A DNA stretch of 61,148 bases, taken from Nitrospirota bacterium (GTDB taxonomy: Bacteria; Nitrospirota; Thermodesulfovibrionia; Thermodesulfovibrionales; UBA1546). Position numbers and translations under genes: made by a program. The DNA lies in contig JACQXE010000038.1 in the NCBI GenBank assembly GCA_016208915.1, positions 1 through 61,148 of the forward strand. Reading direction: 5' to 3'. This document shows positions 41,223 to 50,851 of the stretch, in pieces; position 1 is the first letter of the stretch, and every line of letters starts with the position of its first letter. A model generated the notes under the pieces. It was not told where the DNA came from. It ran no database searches and saw only the letters and a program-made list of their open reading frames with translations.

Positions 41223-43493
41223 TCAGAAAGAGTTTAAAAGCCCTCCGACAGCTTCCACGACCTTGGGATCGAATACCGACCCTGATGCTTCCCTGAGCAT
41301 CTGAAGCGACCTTTCTTTTCCGATTGCCTTTCTGTAAGGTCTTTCAGATGTCATGGCGCAGAACGCATCAACAACAGAAAGAACTCTTGACAAGAGAGGT
41401 ATATCTTCTCCTTTCAGGCGGTCAGGATATCCTGTTCCGTCATATCTTTCATGATGATGCAGTATTGCGTTTTTTATGTCATCTGAGAATTCAAAACTGT
41501 TAAGCAGGCTGACAGTGGCAGAAGGGTGTGTTCTGACTATGCGTGAGTCAGAAAGAGAGAGTTTTTCTTTTTTCAGCAGACTCTCGTCAATGGTTGTAAG
41601 TCCCAGGTCGTATACCGTGGATATATAGATAGCTTTCTTCTTGTCCTCTTCATCGGCGCCGAGCCTGTCCATAACCTTCAGGCTAAGGTCAGGCAGAAGA
41701 TGCGTCTTCTTCTGATATTTTTTGGCAGCATTAATAAACCCTTCTAAAGAAAGAAGGGTTTGTTTCAGGTCCTCTGCTTTATACTCGCCAGAATAGAGCT
41801 TTTCGATAAAATGGGATATTCTTTCGCTCAACACAGATGCTATGTAAAGATCCATTTTTGTAAAATCTTCCCCTGTTCTTTTGTTGTTAAGATTGAGCAC
41901 TCCTATTACCTTTTCACCTGTCTTTAACGGCAGGGAGAGAAGCGACTTTGTATTATACTGCGGGATATTTTTTCTTCCGAATCGCATATCGCTCTCTATG
42001 TTATTTATGAGGAGCGGGCTGCCTTTGAGCGCTACCCACCCTGCGATCTTGTCTCCGGGTTTTATCCTCGTTTGTTTGATTACACTTTCATCAAGCCCCT
42101 TTGCACTTGTAATCGTAAGTTCCCCTGTAAGGTTATCGCTTAACATGATTGAACATGTATCAATATCCAGCATCTCAGATATAAGCTCTATGAACATATC
42201 CATTGTAGTTCTGGTGATCATCTCAGTCTTCTGTTTTAAACCCTGCGGAATACTAAGGGCTATGGTGAAGGAATTATCAGTATTTTCTGTATGGAGCTTC
42301 CACCCCTGATATTCTGATATCTTTCGTGCCAGATAGAGCTTTAATTGTTCCTCAGGCTGGCTGAAACGGAATATGTGGTTTGAGTCAAAAAAATGGGGTA
42401 TTACGGTTTCAGGCAGTCTCCGTGGGAATATTAGGGTTACAGTAACAAGAGCACCGTCGAATGCAGAAAGCTCTATGGTGTCTCCTTTTTCGAGATATTG
42501 TGTCATACCGCTTATCAGATTAATAAAGAACTGCGCAAACCGTGTCTTGTCAATAATAATGTCTGAGTTTGCTTTTGAGCTATTTATATTTAAATGCAGA
42601 TTCTTTCTTGTGAGCACGGTCTTTAGCAGTTTAGACGTATCGAGGGTTTTGTTAAGAAGTTCTGAGAAGTTTACTATAGATTTTTTTATTATCTTAGCCT
42701 CGTCTTCAAGTTTTAGGAAATCCAATAGATTCTCAATGCTGTTGCTGAGACTGCCTGTCTCATTTGAGATCATATGAAAGAATTCCTTCTGCTCGTGTGT
42801 TGCTGTTTTGTCAGAGTGTTGCAGATAATAAATTGCGCCATTTATCGAGTTTAATGGTGTTCTGAGCTCATGCGAGGTACGGGTCAGAAATTCGGTCTTG
42901 ATGATGTCTGTCTCGATGAGGTTTTTGTTTATATCTTCGAGTTCCGCAGCCTTGGTCTTGAGCTGGTTCATAAGAAAGGCATTTTCTAATATGATGGCTG
43001 CCTGATTGGCAATTGTTTTCAGGAGGGAAAATTCATCCTCGGTGAATAATGATTTATCTTTTTTATCGTTTATATTGATTACTCCAAGGAGTTTGTTCTT
43101 AATTACTATTGGGCAGGAAATAAATGACCTTGTCTTATAGCGGTCTCTTTTTTTGTTTTTAAATCTGTTGTCTTTTTCTATATTAGTGACTAGGACAGGG
43201 ACTCTGTTTTTGGCAACTGTGCCTGCAATACCTTCGCCGATCTTTATCCTGTAGGTCTTTATAAGATAAGGATCTATACCCCTTGAGGCAAATATCGAGA
43301 GTTCTTCCTTGCTGTTCAGCAGCATAAGGGATCCCTTTTCAGCGTTAGTGTAGTTTACGGCAAGGTCGAGCATCAAATTCGAGATTACATTTATGTTGTC
43401 TGTAGCTACAATAGTATTGGAGATCTCATCGAGTATAGAGAACTTTTTTTCGAACAGGACATAATTTTCTGCCGAAAAGTTTTTATGATCCAT
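41223..43493 (-). CDS. GAF / degenerate histidine kinase / GAF / degenerate HD-GYP protein
   Basis: A 756-residue signalling protein: GAF at about 20-170, a HisKA helix pair with H box RTSHELRTPLNS near 210, a poorly conserved ATPase region (about 310-415, without a clear N box), a second GAF (425-575), and an HD-GYP domain (595-750). In HD-GYP the usual H-D-I-G-K reads YDLGL, so the first metal His is lost; RTHP, HHERYDGTGYP and VDAF remain. It may bind, but not efficiently degrade, c-di-GMP. It is 23 bases after the diguanylate cyclase gene in one operon. Confidence 0.8.
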   Translation of the reverse strand: MDHKNFSAENYVLFEKKFSILDEISNTIVATDNINVISNLMLDLAVNYTNAEKGSLMLLNSKEELSIFASRGIDPYLIKTYRIKIGEGIAGTVAKNRVPVLVTNIEKDNRFKNKKRDRYKTRSFISCPIVIKNKLLGVININDKKDKSLFTEDEFSLLKTIANQAAIILENAFLMNQLKTKAAELEDINKNLIETDIIKTEFLTRTSHELRTPLNSINGAIYYLQHSDKTATHEQKEFFHMISNETGSLSNSIENLLDFLKLEDEAKIIKKSIVNFSELLNKTLDTSKLLKTVLTRKNLHLNINSSKANSDIIIDKTRFAQFFINLISGMTQYLEKGDTIELSAFDGALVTVTLIFPRRLPETVIPHFFDSNHIFRFSQPEEQLKLYLARKISEYQGWKLHTENTDNSFTIALSIPQGLKQKTEMITRTTMDMFIELISEMLDIDTCSIMLSDNLTGELTITSAKGLDESVIKQTRIKPGDKIAGWVALKGSPLLINNIESDMRFGRKNIPQYNTKSLLSLPLKTGEKVIGVLNLNNKRTGEDFTKMDLYIASVLSERISHFIEKLYSGEYKAEDLKQTLLSLEGFINAAKKYQKKTHLLPDLSLKVMDRLGADEEDKKKAIYISTVYDLGLTTIDESLLKKEKLSLSDSRIVRTHPSATVSLLNSFEFSDDIKNAILHHHERYDGTGYPDRLKGEDIPLLSRVLSVVDAFCAMTSERPYRKAIGKERSLQMLREASGSVFDPKVVEAVGGLLNSF

Positions 43494-43516
43494 TTATATC
43501 AGCTTTCTATTTTAAA

Positions 43517-45559
43517 CTAAAGTTCCTTGGTATCTTCGACATCGCCGATAAGATTATTCCATACGGCTGTGATGTTTTTCCCTAATCTTTTGGCTTTGTA
43601 TAATGCCATGTCAGCGCACTTTATAAGCTGGCTTATTGGTTCTCCGCAGTCAGGAAACATTGCTATACCTATGCTGACTGTCAGGCTGCCCTTTGGATAT
43701 TTTTTCCATGTCGGAGGTATCATGTTTTTTGTGATTTTTCTTATTCTTTCAGCTACATAGAATGCCTCTGCCTTTTTTGTCTGGGGCATGATAATTGCAA
43801 ATTCCTCACCGCCATATCTCACAATTATGTCATTAGCCCTGATGACACTGTTCATGCTTGAGGCGACTTCCTTTAGTATGTCATCACCGGCGAGATGACC
43901 TTCTGTATCATTGAAGATTTTGAAGTCATCTATATCCACCATTGCGAGAGAAAACGGCATATTGAACCTCTTGGATCTCTGGAATTCCTCTTCAAATCTG
44001 ACATCAAAATATCTTCTGTTGAACAGGCCAGTGAGAGGATCAGTCATAGAGAGATGTTCCATTTCTCCTGAAGTTATATGGCAGAAGGCGAGTTTCAGGA
44101 GAAGCGAGGTCTGGAGTATGAACGGGCTGAGCATAGAAATGTCCTCTTCTGAGAAGGGCGCTCCAGAGTTTTTGTCAGAGAGATTCAGAATACCGATTGT
44201 CTCGTCTTCTATCTTGAGCGGAAGGCTGACGCAGGAATATGTATTAAATGAAGGCTTTGGTGTTATGCCGAAATCCTTGAACATTTCCTTGTTCTCGATG
44301 AGTATTGGAAAGCCTTGCTTGAATGCCTTGCCTGCAATCCCTTCGCCGGTCCTGACCCGTATATCATCCATAAGCCATTTTGTTATGCCTTTTACAGCAT
44401 TCACCCGCAGGACACTTTTGTCGGTATCAGGCAGCATAAGAGAGCATTTCTCAGCGCCCACAATATCTGATGCCTCATGGACAATGCTGTTATAGAGGCG
44501 CTGCGGGTCCTTATGCAGGAAATAAAGCTGAGATATTTTCTGGGAGGCCAGTTTAAATGTCTCCGAATGCTTTTCAAACTTCTCAGCCATATACTTTGCA
44601 TTGCATATATGAGCCAAGAGCCTGCATATTTCTGATATCGAATCAAATGATTCTTTATCGAGCAATGTATTAAAGATGCCGAGGATATTGAAGAATCCTG
44701 AGCCAGGGGATATCGGGAAAAGATACATTGATATAACCTCTTCTGGTAATCCATCATGCCAGAGGTGGCGGCTGTCTATTACTGAAACAGGTCTGTTAGA
44801 GGTGATTGCCTCGCGTACGAACTTGTCCTTATCAGAGAGTTCGATCTTTTTTATTACACTCCTCAGCCTTCCGCTCGATATCTCTGCATGTAAAGAACCG
44901 TTGCCCTGCACAAAGACTGCAGCGGTATCAACATTAAAAAGGAAGATTGCAAGGTCAATAATTGCTTTATAGATATCTTTCATTGGAGTGTCAGATTTAA
45001 CATTTGAAATAAGATTTATGATTGTCTTTGACCATTGATGCTGTTTTTTCAGGTCTCCCTTTTCATAGCCGGCAGATATCAGAATCTCGAGAATCTCTTT
45101 TATGTGACTTGTATTGCTTTTAATTTTTTCCAAAGGAACAACCTGAATGTCTTTCAGAAACTTTGGAATGTTATTTTCTGTCAGGCCGAAATCACTGCCC
45201 TTTTCCCTGTAGAATTTTTTAAAATCATCGGTTGATGCATAGAATGACTCTGAAAGCACGACCATTGACATTCCCTTATAATGCAGGGGGATGAATATAT
45301 GGTATTGTCCTGTTGGACCCTGCACTATCAGTGGATCTTTTCTCCTTAGTGAGTGGTTAAGATATCTGTCAATAAAATTGTTGTAAATCTCCTGACCTTT
45401 TTTATGCGACTTTATGGATGAGAGAAGTGCGTCTTCTTTTGTAGAGGCTATCAGCAGGTGACGCCTGTCATCATACAGGAAATAATTCAGCCCTGTCAGA
45501 TGCGAGAGAGACTCGAATGCCTTTGTGATAGATTGTATATCAAGAAACTGGTATGTCAT
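43517..45559 (-). CDS. Diguanylate cyclase with GAF domains
   Basis: A 680-residue protein: an N-terminal sensory region (1-170), two GAF-like domains (about 180-325 and 345-495), and a C-terminal GGDEF domain (510-665). The active site is GGEEFAII, with the inhibitory I-site RAND five residues earlier, and the substrate region DIDDFKIFNDTEGHLAGDD (positions 545-563) is intact. It should synthesise c-di-GMP with product inhibition. A sigma-54-type promoter lies upstream (45684). The product could feed the riboswitch at 33509. Confidence 0.9.
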   Translation of the reverse strand: MTYQFLDIQSITKAFESLSHLTGLNYFLYDDRRHLLIASTKEDALLSSIKSHKKGQEIYNNFIDRYLNHSLRRKDPLIVQGPTGQYHIFIPLHYKGMSMVVLSESFYASTDDFKKFYREKGSDFGLTENNIPKFLKDIQVVPLEKIKSNTSHIKEILEILISAGYEKGDLKKQHQWSKTIINLISNVKSDTPMKDIYKAIIDLAIFLFNVDTAAVFVQGNGSLHAEISSGRLRSVIKKIELSDKDKFVREAITSNRPVSVIDSRHLWHDGLPEEVISMYLFPISPGSGFFNILGIFNTLLDKESFDSISEICRLLAHICNAKYMAEKFEKHSETFKLASQKISQLYFLHKDPQRLYNSIVHEASDIVGAEKCSLMLPDTDKSVLRVNAVKGITKWLMDDIRVRTGEGIAGKAFKQGFPILIENKEMFKDFGITPKPSFNTYSCVSLPLKIEDETIGILNLSDKNSGAPFSEEDISMLSPFILQTSLLLKLAFCHITSGEMEHLSMTDPLTGLFNRRYFDVRFEEEFQRSKRFNMPFSLAMVDIDDFKIFNDTEGHLAGDDILKEVASSMNSVIRANDIIVRYGGEEFAIIMPQTKKAEAFYVAERIRKITKNMIPPTWKKYPKGSLTVSIGIAMFPDCGEPISQLIKCADMALYKAKRLGKNITAVWNNLIGDVEDTKEL

Positions 45560-45683
45560 ATCTTAAAATTCCCTAAGTTCATCTTATTCAAAGTCTAAAT
45601 TTTATACCAGACCTATGTACCAATTCAACTACACTTTTTTAAAGTTTTTGCTTGGCATAGGCATACCTCTCCCTTTTTAAGAT

Positions 45684-45702
45684 AAGCAAATACTGTACCA
45701 AT
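45684..45702 (-). promoter_or_regulatory. Sigma-54 (-24/-12) promoter
   Basis: On the minus strand TTGGTACAGTATTTGCTT keeps GG-N10-GC spacing and resembles TGGCAC-N5-TTGC. It is about 125 bases before the diguanylate cyclase start. PrsR carries the sigma-54 contact motif GAFTGA, and upstream repeated motifs are present, as expected for an enhancer-dependent promoter. Confidence 0.65.
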
Positions 45703-45757
45703 CTGTAACTACCTGATTTTTATAGGAATAATTAGAAAACACTAAAAATGTGATTTT

Positions 45758-45779
45758 AAAGTGTAAAGTTTTCCGACAT
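45758..45779. promoter_or_regulatory. Candidate PrsR enhancer site 1
   Basis: GTGTAAAGTTTTCCGACA (45761-45778) lies about 60-80 bases upstream of the sigma-54 promoter. An exact copy is at 46030-46047, and a nearly matching inverted copy at about 46074-46094. Confidence 0.5.
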
Positions 45780-46025
45780 TTCTGCAAGACAAGTCATGAG
45801 ATTGATAGTTGAAATGGCAATGTGGACAAAAAAACAACAAGTTTTTGGCGATTTTTTTGTAAAAATCTTTGTTTTTTAAACAGTTATTCTCTTTCTTCCA
45901 AAATACATAGGACTGAAGAGGCTAAAACAGTAAAGAAAAATTGCAGACTGTTCATAAAATAACCATTTAATTTTATAACACCCTGATTTTAAAAGTTTTT
46001 TTGAAAATAAAGATTCTGTGTGATG
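45780..46025. other. AT-rich gene-free stretch
   Basis: Between the two motif copies I see no open frame, RNA gene or strong hairpin. T and A runs are frequent. It may serve as spacing between regulator sites. Confidence 0.4.
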
Positions 46026-46094
46026 AAAAGTGTAAAGTTTTCCGACATATTAACTCTAATTAGCTCTAAAACTGTCGGTTTTCTTTACACTTTT
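46026..46094. promoter_or_regulatory. Candidate PrsR enhancer sites 2 and 3 (inverted pair)
   Basis: AAAAGTGTAAAG, TTTT and CCGAC at 46026-46046 are mirrored by GTCGG, TTTT and CTTTACACTTTT at 46074-46094. This gives an inverted pair around a 27-base centre, with AAAG/CTTT and CCGAC/GTCGG pairing. It could be two protein sites or a hairpin. Confidence 0.45.
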
Positions 46095-46128
46095 GAATCT
46101 GCTCTTTTAGATGAAAAATAAAATTTTT

Positions 46129-46205
<77 letters not shown>

Positions 46206-46317
46206 ACTGCTTAGAGTAACCTATGAGCAGTTGCATTGTCAATCATCATCAGACAGCACGAACTTGACAAAATATAATCCCTCTGATTAAATTAGCAAAA
46301 ATCATTAGGAGGATGAA

Positions 46318-46737
46318 ATGTCTGAGGCAAAAGTCACTTATGTGGCAGGTCTTCAGTTTATTGGTCAGGCAACATCCGGTCATGCAATAGTGATGGACGG
46401 AGATGCAGGAAGCGGCGGCAGTAACACAGGCTCAAGACCGATGGAGCTACTTTTGATGGGAATCGGCGGGTGTTCAGGAATGGATATCATTTCAATTCTT
46501 AAAAAGAAGAAGGAAAATGTAAGAGGTTTAGAGATAAATGTGAAAGGTACGAAGGCTGAGAATTATCCGAAGAAATTTACTGATATAAATTTAGAGTTTG
46601 TAGTGAAAGGAAAAAATATCTCTGAAGAAGCGATAAAAAAAGCTGTTGAACTCTCAATGGAAAAATACTGCTCTGTGAAGGCAACGCTTGAAGGCTCTGC
46701 AAAGATAACCTGGGGCTGGAAGATAATAGAGGAATAG
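46318..46737 (+). CDS. OsmC-family peroxiredoxin-like protein
   Basis: A 139-residue OsmC/YhfA-type protein. The two Cys are in GIGGCSGMD near residue 53 and KYCSV near 118. GSNTGSRPMELLLMGIGGCS (positions 35-54) is typical. It could reduce organic hydroperoxides with thiol chemistry. TTAGGAGGATG precedes the start. A hairpin element follows. Confidence 0.9.
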   Translation: MSEAKVTYVAGLQFIGQATSGHAIVMDGDAGSGGSNTGSRPMELLLMGIGGCSGMDIISILKKKKENVRGLEINVKGTKAENYPKKFTDINLEFVVKGKNISEEAIKKAVELSMEKYCSVKATLEGSAKITWGWKIIEE

Positions 46738-46760
46738 GCTATAATCTTGACTATATAAAA

Positions 46761-46940
46761 AAGGCAAGATATAGTATTTGAGCGGCATTATTTTGCCGAT
46801 ATTCCGACAGCCCACCCCCCTTATATCCCCCCTTGCTAAGGGGGGAATAAAAGAGGGGTGAGGCAAAATACTTCGGGGGTCGGAACGACCGACCTGCCTG
46901 CCGGCAGGCAGGGAATGAGCGAAAATGCTATGCTTGCCTA
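46761..46940. repeat. Hairpin element, copy 3, with nested repeats
   Basis: Outer arms AGGCAAGATATAGTATTT and AAAATGCTATGCTTGCCT. The core GAGCGGCATTATTTTGCCGA and GAGCGAAAA is kept. The loop of one inner stem holds a C-rich/G-rich palindromic block (46811-46861). Next to the other inner stem (GGTCGGAACGACC) sits the palindrome CCTGCCTGCCGGCAGGCAGG (46893-46912). Confidence 0.8.
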
Positions 46941-46962
46941 AATTAAAACAGGGAGGGTTATT

Positions 46963-48318
46963 ATGCAGGAAACAAAGATAGTTTTGTCTGACAAAGAGAT
47001 ACCAAAACAATGGTACAATATTATGGCTGATATGCCAAATCTGCCGAAGCCGCCGCTTCATCCTGGAACCCTTAAACCTGCGGGTCCTGATGATCTTTCT
47101 GCTATATTTCCTATGGCATTGATCGAGCAGGAGGTTTCAACCCAGAGGTGGATAGATATCCCTGAGGATATTTTAAATATATATACCATGTGGAGGCCGT
47201 CTCCGCTATATAGGGCACATAGATTAGAAGCCTTTTTAAAAACACCTGCAAAGATTTACTACAAGTATGAGGGTGTAAGTCCTGCAGGAAGCCACAAGCC
47301 TAATACGGCCATACCTCAGGCGTATTACAACAAAAAGGCAGGCATAAAGCGGATTGCAACAGAGACAGGTGCGGGGCAGTGGGGTTCTGCATTATCACTT
47401 GCTGGAAGCCTATTTGGACTTGAGATTACTGTTTATATGGTTAAGGTCAGCTATAACCAGAAGCCATACAGAAGGATAGCAATGGAGACATGGGGCGCAA
47501 CAGTGCATTCAAGCCCTTCAACTGTCACGAATGCAGGGAAAAAGATACTTGAGGCAGACCCTCAGAGTCAGGGGAGTCTTGGCATAGCAATATCAGAGGC
47601 TGTAGAGGATGCAGCAACGCATAAGGATACAAACTATGCGTTAGGCTCTGTGCTGAATCATGTTCTGCTTCATCAAACGGTTATAGGGCTTGAGGCGAAA
47701 AAACAGTTTGAGCTTGTCGGCGACTATCCGGATATTATAATCGGATGCTGTGGAGGAGGAAGCAACTTGAGCGGAGCAAGCTTCCCGTTCCTTCATGACA
47801 AGATAAACGGAAAGGCGCTGAGGGTTATTGCAGTTGAGCCCATATCATGTCCTACGCTGACAAAAGGAGAATTCAGATATGATTTCGGAGATACGATAGG
47901 GCTTACCCCTTTGCTTATGATGTATACACTCGGTCATGATTTTATGCCTCCCGGAATACATGCCGGAGGTTTAAGATATCATGCCGATGCTCCGTTGTTA
48001 TGCCAGCTTTATCACGATAAATTGATTGAAGCAGTGGCATATGGACAGACCGCTGTATTTGATGCTGCAGTTAAGTTTGCAAAGACAGAAGGTATAATCC
48101 CTGCCCCTGAGACTGCACATGCGATAAAGGCTGTAATTGACGAGGCAATTAAATGCAAAGAAGAAGGAAAACAGAAGACCATATTTTTTAATCTGAGCGG
48201 CCATGGTTATCTCGATCTTACAGCTTATGCAGATTATATTTCAGGAAAACTCGAGGATTACGCCTATCCTGACGAGAAGATAAAAGAGTCGTTGGCAAAA
48301 CTACCTGTCATTAAATGA
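46963..48318 (+). CDS. trpB: Tryptophan synthase beta chain, TrpB2 type
   Basis: A 451-residue PLP enzyme. The PLP Lys is in [13 protein letters not shown] near residue 110, [11 protein letters not shown] near 262 binds the cofactor phosphate, and [10 protein letters not shown] near 384 is typical. The length and the N-terminal extension (about 60 residues) mark the TrpB2 subfamily, often encoded away from trpA, as here. It condenses indole with serine. GGGAGGG precedes the ATG. It overlaps pgpA by 4 bases. Confidence 0.93.
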   Translation: MQETKIVLSDKEIPKQWYNIMADMPNLPKPPLHPGTLKPAGPDDLSAIFPMALIEQEVSTQRWIDIPEDILNIYTMWRPSPLYRAHRLEAFLKTPAKIYYKYEGVSPAGSHKPNTAIPQAYYNKKAGIKRIATETGAGQWGSALSLAGSLFGLEITVYMVKVSYNQKPYRRIAMETWGATVHSSPSTVTNAGKKILEADPQSQGSLGIAISEAVEDAATHKDTNYALGSVLNHVLLHQTVIGLEAKKQFELVGDYPDIIIGCCGGGSNLSGASFPFLHDKINGKALRVIAVEPISCPTLTKGEFRYDFGDTIGLTPLLMMYTLGHDFMPPGIHAGGLRYHADAPLLCQLYHDKLIEAVAYGQTAVFDAAVKFAKTEGIIPAPETAHAIKAVIDEAIKCKEEGKQKTIFFNLSGHGYLDLTAYADYISGKLEDYAYPDEKIKESLAKLPVIK

Positions 48319-48773
48319 CATTAACAGACTTATCCAAGCCTATATCTACACTGGGAGGTATAGGCTATTTCCCTTTTGCGCCAGGCACAGCCGGTTCGCT
48401 GGCAGGACTGCTTGTGATTGCTTTCCTTAAACCTTCCCAGCCATTTCATATAGGGCTTTCTGTTTTTTTTGTAACAATAGGCATTATGTCATCAGCTCAT
48501 GCCGAGGAGCTTTTCGGAACGAAAGACCCCGGCTGTATTGTCATTGATGAATTTGCAGGGACCATTGTCTCTCTGTTATTTCTTCCTCAAGGCTGGGGAT
48601 ATCTGATATCAGCATTTATCTTATTCCGATTTTTCGATATAACGAAGCCGCCACCCTTAAGAATGATCGAACGCAATTTTAAAGGCGGCTGGGCTGTAAT
48701 GGCAGATGACATAGGAGCCGCAATATATGCAAATCTGGTTTTACAGGCATGGAGACTGCTGAGATTAGGCTGA
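48315..48773 (+). CDS. pgpA: Phosphatidylglycerophosphatase A
   Basis: A 152-residue integral membrane phosphatase: [19 protein letters not shown] near the start, [20 protein letters not shown] (positions 73-92) with the conserved D-E, and [16 protein letters not shown] near 120. It dephosphorylates phosphatidylglycerophosphate in phospholipid synthesis. It overlaps trpB and the following pncC. Confidence 0.93.
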   Translation: MTLTDLSKPISTLGGIGYFPFAPGTAGSLAGLLVIAFLKPSQPFHIGLSVFFVTIGIMSSAHAEELFGTKDPGCIVIDEFAGTIVSLLFLPQGWGYLISAFILFRFFDITKPPPLRMIERNFKGGWAVMADDIGAAIYANLVLQAWRLLRLG

Positions 48774-49237
48774 TAAAAAAGATTCACATGATTTTTAAAT
48801 CAAAGAGACTTAGTCTTTCGGTTGCTGAGTCATGCACTGCCGGACTGATCAGCCATATGCTTACCTTATTGCCAGGCGCATCAGAGTTTTTTGATTCTTC
48901 CATAATATGCTATTCGTCAGAGTCAAAACAAAGACTGTTAAATATCAAGGAGGCTCAGATCAAAAAACACGGCACTGTGAGCGAAGAGACTGCAATAGCG
49001 ATGGCAGAGATGGTGAGAAAAAAGACAGGAGCTGATGTCTCGCTCTCAATTACAGGAAACCTCGGTCCTGTTCCGATAGAAAACAGGAAGGCAGGTCTTG
49101 TCTTTATTGCCGTGTCATTTAACAGAGGTACAGAATCAAAGGGCATGATATTTGACGGTTCAAGGAATGAGATAAAACAGTCAGCCTCTGTTGCTGCATT
49201 GGAATTTCTTTATGAGGTTGTGTCTGTATGGACCTGA
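48749..49237 (+). CDS. pncC: Nicotinamide-nucleotide amidohydrolase (CinA C-terminal)
   Basis: A 162-residue CinA_C/PncC protein. It has LSVAESCTAGLISHMLTLLPGA (positions 22-43) with the catalytic Ser in AESCTAG, GTVSEETAIAMAE near 80, and SITGNLGPV near 102. It deamidates NMN and is placed with recA as cinA often is. The start within pgpA gives a 25-base overlap; ATG 48788 is an alternative. Confidence 0.88.
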   Translation: METAEIRLIKKIHMIFKSKRLSLSVAESCTAGLISHMLTLLPGASEFFDSSIICYSSESKQRLLNIKEAQIKKHGTVSEETAIAMAEMVRKKTGADVSLSITGNLGPVPIENRKAGLVFIAVSFNRGTESKGMIFDGSRNEIKQSASVAALEFLYEVVSVWT

Positions 49238-49806
49238 GATGTTTTATAGCAGTCGAACTGTCTGACGACATCAGGAATGTTATTGATCTGCATATAACAA
49301 GACTCAGAGAAACAAGGGCAGACATAAAATGGGTCCAGGCTAAAAATCTGCATTTGACATTAAAATTTCTCGGAAAAACATCCGATGAATTAATACCAGA
49401 GATACAGAAAAGGCTTTGCTCAATAGCAGGGAAGCATGAAAACTTTTTCCTCAATCTGTATGGCGCAGGCGTGTTCCCTAATATAAAAAATCCGCGTGTT
49501 GTATGGTTGGGTCTTCAGGATTCAGAAGAGATAGTAAGAATCCAGCGTGATATAGATGAGTCAATGGCAGGACTGGGATTCGAAAAAGAGGGCAGGGGGT
49601 TTAGCCCTCATCTTACTATCGGAAGGGTAAGGTCGCTAAAAAATATAGATATGGTGATAAAAGAACTTGCTACACTTGATAAAACAGATTTTGGTAAGAT
49701 AGAAGTGAAAAACATTGCGTTGATGAAGAGTGAGCTGAAACAGGGTGGTGCAGAGTATTTTAGGTTATGTGAAATAAAGGTTGGTGAAATAAAACCACTC
49801 GAATAA
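49228..49806 (+). CDS. thpR: RNA 2',3'-cyclic phosphodiesterase
   Basis: A 192-residue 2H phosphoesterase. The two H-x-T motifs are HLTLKF near 45 and HLTIGR near 129, spaced as usual. It begins MDLRCFIAVELSDDI, typical of the family. It opens 2',3'-cyclic phosphates in RNA. It overlaps pncC by 10 bases. Confidence 0.93.
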   Translation: MDLRCFIAVELSDDIRNVIDLHITRLRETRADIKWVQAKNLHLTLKFLGKTSDELIPEIQKRLCSIAGKHENFFLNLYGAGVFPNIKNPRVVWLGLQDSEEIVRIQRDIDESMAGLGFEKEGRGFSPHLTIGRVRSLKNIDMVIKELATLDKTDFGKIEVKNIALMKSELKQGGAEYFRLCEIKVGEIKPLE

Positions 49807-49837
49807 TATATCCTGATTAATAAAATTTTTAGGAGGA

Positions 49838-50851
49838 ATGATGAACAAGGACAAGACTAAAGCACTTGAGATGGCGATCTCTCAGATAGAGAAGAGTTTT
49901 GGCAAAGGCGCAATAATGAAACTTGGCGCAGGAGAGATTACAGAGGGGATTCAGGTCATACCAACAGGCTCAATAGCCCTTGATATTGCAACAGGCGTAG
50001 GGGGCTATCCGAGGGGAAGGGTTGTAGAGATATTCGGACCTGAATCATCAGGGAAAACCACATTAGCCCTGAATGCAATAGCTCAGGCTCAGCGGACAGG
50101 AGGTGCTGCAGCATTCATTGATGCAGAACATGCCCTTGATACAAACTATGCGAAAAAACTTGGCGTAAAGGTTGAAGACCTTCTTATATCACAGCCTGAC
50201 ACAGGCGAACAGGCACTTGAGGTAGCAGAGGCGCTTGTAAGAAGCGGCGCATTGGATGTTATTGTCATTGATTCTGTTGCAGCGCTTGTGCCGAAGGCAG
50301 AGATAGAAGGAGAAATGGGAGATTCGCTTCCAGGCTTGCAGGCAAGGCTCATGAGCCAGGCATTGAGAAAACTCACTGCAGCAATCTCAAAGTCTCTGAC
50401 CACAGTAATATTTATAAATCAGATACGCATGAAGATAGGGGTGATGTTCGGAAGCCCTGAAACTACAACAGGCGGAAACGCCCTGAAGTTCTATTCTTCG
50501 ATGAGACTTGATATAAGGAGGATAGATAGTATAAAGGAAAATCAGGAGATGATAGGCAACAGGGTGAGGGTTAAAGTAGTAAAGAATAAGGTGGCGCCGC
50601 CATTCAGGCAGGCAGAGTTTGATATATATTTCAATGAGGGAATTTCAAGGGTTGGAGAGCTTGTGGATATGGGCGTTGAAAAAGGTATCGTCGAAAAATC
50701 AGGCGCATGGTACAATTATAGCGGTAACAGGATAGGACAGGGAAGGGAAAATGCAAAGGAATATCTTAAGAACAATCCTGATGCAGCAAAAGAGATCGAG
50801 AATAAAATCTTAGAACCTAGCATACGAGGAAATAGCCATGGAACTAAATGA
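49838..50851 (+). CDS. recA: Recombinase RecA
   Basis: A 337-residue RecA: Walker [10 protein letters not shown] near residue 68, [29 protein letters not shown] (positions 142-161) with Walker B and loop 1 start, and [20 protein letters not shown] (positions 187-206) with loop 2. No intein. It forms DNA filaments for repair and SOS. TTAGGAGGA precedes the start. It overlaps pilT by 14 bases. Confidence 0.98.
   Translation: MMNKDKTKALEMAISQIEKSFGKGAIMKLGAGEITEGIQVIPTGSIALDIATGVGGYPRGRVVEIFGPESSGKTTLALNAIAQAQRTGGAAAFIDAEHALDTNYAKKLGVKVEDLLISQPDTGEQALEVAEALVRSGALDVIVIDSVAALVPKAEIEGEMGDSLPGLQARLMSQALRKLTAAISKSLTTVIFINQIRMKIGVMFGSPETTTGGNALKFYSSMRLDIRRIDSIKENQEMIGNRVRVKVVKNKVAPPFRQAEFDIYFNEGISRVGELVDMGVEKGIVEKSGAWYNYSGNRIGQGRENAKEYLKNNPDAAKEIENKILEPSIRGNSHGTK

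Noticed and set aside
41881-42309. 142-codon plus-strand frame inside the kinase/HD-GYP gene
   Set aside because: Antisense shadow; the opposite strand encodes the second GAF domain.
43911-44495. 194-codon plus-strand frame inside the diguanylate cyclase gene
   Set aside because: Antisense shadow of conserved GAF/GGDEF coding sequence.
46262-46280. TTGACA and TATAAT as a sigma-70 promoter for the OsmC gene
   Set aside because: The boxes are only 3 bases apart, far from the 16-18 needed.
46654-47061. 135-codon minus-strand frame between the OsmC gene and trpB
   Set aside because: It crosses the hairpin element and its nested palindromes and overlaps both genes.
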